Positions 61,741 to 64,000 of a DNA stretch of 64,000 nucleotides are shown here, piece after piece. The notes beneath the pieces are model-generated. The model had not been told where the DNA came from, searched no databases, and worked only from the letters and a program-made list of their open reading frames with translations. The stretch lies in assembly GCA_963513935.1 (NCBI GenBank), contig OY740768.1:21575177-21639176 (forward strand), in the 5' to 3' direction. Origin of the DNA: Aphrophora alni. Its lineage: Eukaryota; Arthropoda; Insecta; Hemiptera; Aphrophoridae. A program made the position numbers and the translations under genes. The stretch's first letter is position 1. Each line of letters begins with the position of its first letter.

Positions 61741-64000
61741 TAACAAACAACTCTAAAGACCTTAACTATATTTTTTAATAATTAACTCAAATATATATTG
61801 AAAATATTGTTTTATAAATATATTAAATTTGTTATACGTTGTTTAGTATTGGAAATGAAAAAAAGTAACAATTCAGAGTCGATTCATATGTAAAATTTTG
61901 TTAATGCCTTATAAATACCAATATATGTTTATCAGTAGAATTATTTCATTGAATTAGTGACATATCATAAATAAGTAGTTATAAAACTACAAAATAAATT
62001 TAAAAGCTAAGAATATCTTTTAATGCCCTTAAGTTCTTCATTCAACTTTTATATTATTAAAACTTGCATCCTTTTACATGAGATTGACTCTCCTCGTAGT
62101 CAATTCATACAATTTTTCGATTAAATTGTAGATCAAAACTTGTATAAAAAATGTAACTAACTGGTTTTAAAGGTAGTCTAGAATTGACACTTAAAAGACC
62201 ATTAAATTTCACACCTTATAATGCGAGAGGAAACGAAGGACTTAAATGATATTTTTATTACAAGTATGTATAATTACTTATTATTTCTCCTAATATGCAA
62301 CTCTTTACAGTTTAATTTTACTTTTATATGTTATATTGTAAAATTTTAATAACAAAATAAGCTGTTTATATATTTTTTACTTGTTTTATATTGGTGATTG
62401 AAACACTAAAAAGGCTAGCAACATTACAGATTTTGATTTAAGACTATGGTATTGCATCGTGATGGCTAATCTAGTATATATACTTGAAAATACAGTATCG
62501 ACATTTTCAATTAAATATATCTTACAAATTACAAAAATCAACAGGAAATTAAAACGGAACATTAGTACATACATTTTAACTCAGTAATAAATGCTCTTGA
62601 TTAAGTTTTATTCTTTTCAATTAAATTCTAAATTAACAACATACATGCGGTAGCACAATGCACATTTTATGACAGCAGTAAATATCTCGATTGTATGAGA
62701 TATGAGAATGGTCTATGAGAATTTAATATAACAAATACATTGTGTTTGTATTATCACAGATGGAATATCTCTCAAATCTGACTGCCTAAAATACCTCAAA
62801 CAACTCCTGAAAGGTTAACAGGGAAATTATTCTTATATTTACATACGTGATTCAACCATCCGGTAATGAAAACATTTTAGGGGCACATTCTGTAATATTG
62901 TCATTATTCAGTAATATAATAAATTACTGTAATTTATGTCATTAGTAACAATATCAGTTACATTTTCTTCTTTATAAAGAATGAATTTATTTTTGGGGTG
63001 AAAATATTTATTTAAAGATTGTCATTTAATTATTAGATAATGTTTACTAATAAGTGTGAAATTGGTCCTTCAAAAAATTCCGTATAATTAGGAATGAGCT
63101 ATTATTTCTCTCGAAGCATTTATATGATTGTACAATTGTTTTAAAACACAAAAATGTTTTGAGCTTCTAATTAAGCTCTTATAAAACAATTTTCTTAAAT
63201 TATATTGTTACAGTAACATAACCAATTTTGCCTCTCTAACTAAAAAGTTAAATATTTACTCCATGATACTAAGGATGTCACTTATATTGAGAAATGTTAT
63301 GCAGGGTGAAACAAGAATTCGGTTTAATTACTTATTATACCTAAAAAAAATGTTGTGTATGGAATATTTTACCGGAGATTTTGTTTAAATACGTAAATAT
63401 ATTTTATGGCAGAGATAGAATTCCGTTTTAACAATTTAAGGCCTTATGTTATGAATTAAAACCAAAGTCCCTAACTAAAAACTTATTATTTCAAGTTATT
63501 GAAAAATAGAACGACAAATATATAATAATAAAGACAAAAATACCTTTCAATTTATCTCAAAGACTAATTGGTGTTTAGCATTAATTATTTACTATAGTAA
63601 TGATTTTATAAAACTCTTGTTTGTAATAAAGAAAGATAAGTAACGTTTCATCTCAGACAGGAAGAAACAGAATATTTAACAAGGAAATAACGTTAAAAGA
63701 ATCTAATTTTCTAATTTAATTGCATTGGTTTTTTTTATAAATAGTTTCAACGATTGGACATAGACTTTAGTAAACTTATTAAAATTATCAATTTATTTCA
63801 ATTATTTTAAGTAAAGGAAATGTTTCTTTCTAATATGCAAATTACACTTTATTGAGGATAGTGATAGAATTCATTAATGAAAATTAAAATAAAAGTCAAA
63901 AGGAATGAAATTAAAATAATTCATATTTAAAACGCTAGATGTCTGATGAGATGAAGTCTTGCTTTTGTGATGCAAATACTGCATAACTAGGATTTAAAGT
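61741..64000. other. AT-rich stretch to the right edge
   Basis: It contains one more module A copy (62040-62260), only about 600 bases after the one that ends the duplicated block. Nothing gene-like was found to the window edge. Confidence 0.5.

Overview
The window is strongly AT-rich eukaryotic nuclear DNA from an invertebrate, most likely an insect or other arthropod. The grounds are indirect: a eukaryotic tRNA gene with an internal promoter and no encoded CCA, a Polinton/Maverick (adintovirus-like) element, Helitron termini of a type I associate with insects, a pogo-type transposase relic, Penelope-like motifs, long (AT)n, (AC)n, (CT)n and (GA)n arrays, and a 200-N assembly gap. I cannot name the species. 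I found no convincing host protein-coding gene.

Layout. 1-3030: a compact minus-strand block from a Polinton/Maverick, reading leftwards as the end of a family-B DNA polymerase, an integrase with a C-terminal chromodomain, a packaging ATPase, and a partial ORF that overlaps the ATPase stop codon and runs off the left edge of the window. That last ORF has a Cys/His-rich start and a glycosyltransferase-like body. 4183-4255: tRNA-Val(AAC) with a Pol III T-run. 4510-4680: a Helitron 5' end on the minus strand. 7.7-9.4 kb: a GC-richer complex satellite with 13-bp TGACGTAG-type repeats inside near-identical 270-bp units, five copies of a module ending in a splice-donor-like sequence, several TGACGTCA sites and three strong hairpins. 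9.4-26 kb: AT-rich intergenic DNA with microsatellites and a Penelope-like remnant near 17.8 kb.

26-64 kb: old dispersed and duplicated blocks. One roughly 2-kb block is present around 41.3-43.3 and 59.5-61.7 kb, with a third partial copy at 34.8-35.9 kb, and several shorter modules recur across 20-62 kb. Between them lie a GC-rich transposon-like island (29.15-29.75 kb), a broken pogo-type transposase (33.0-33.8 kb), an 11-copy tandem repeat with a 75/74-bp alternation (37.2-38.0 kb), a GGTGT array (50 kb), an almost perfect 81-bp fold-back (55.1 kb), and a Helitron derivative with the last 56 codons of its helicase and a canonical 3' terminus (57.8-59.15 kb).

Functionally, the only genes that plausibly work together are those of the Polinton block: integrase for chromosomal insertion, polymerase for protein-primed replication, and ATPase for genome packaging. 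The polymerase is reduced to its C-terminus, so this copy cannot be autonomous as it stands here. The rest is best read as transposon-rich, microsatellite-rich intergenic or intronic DNA.
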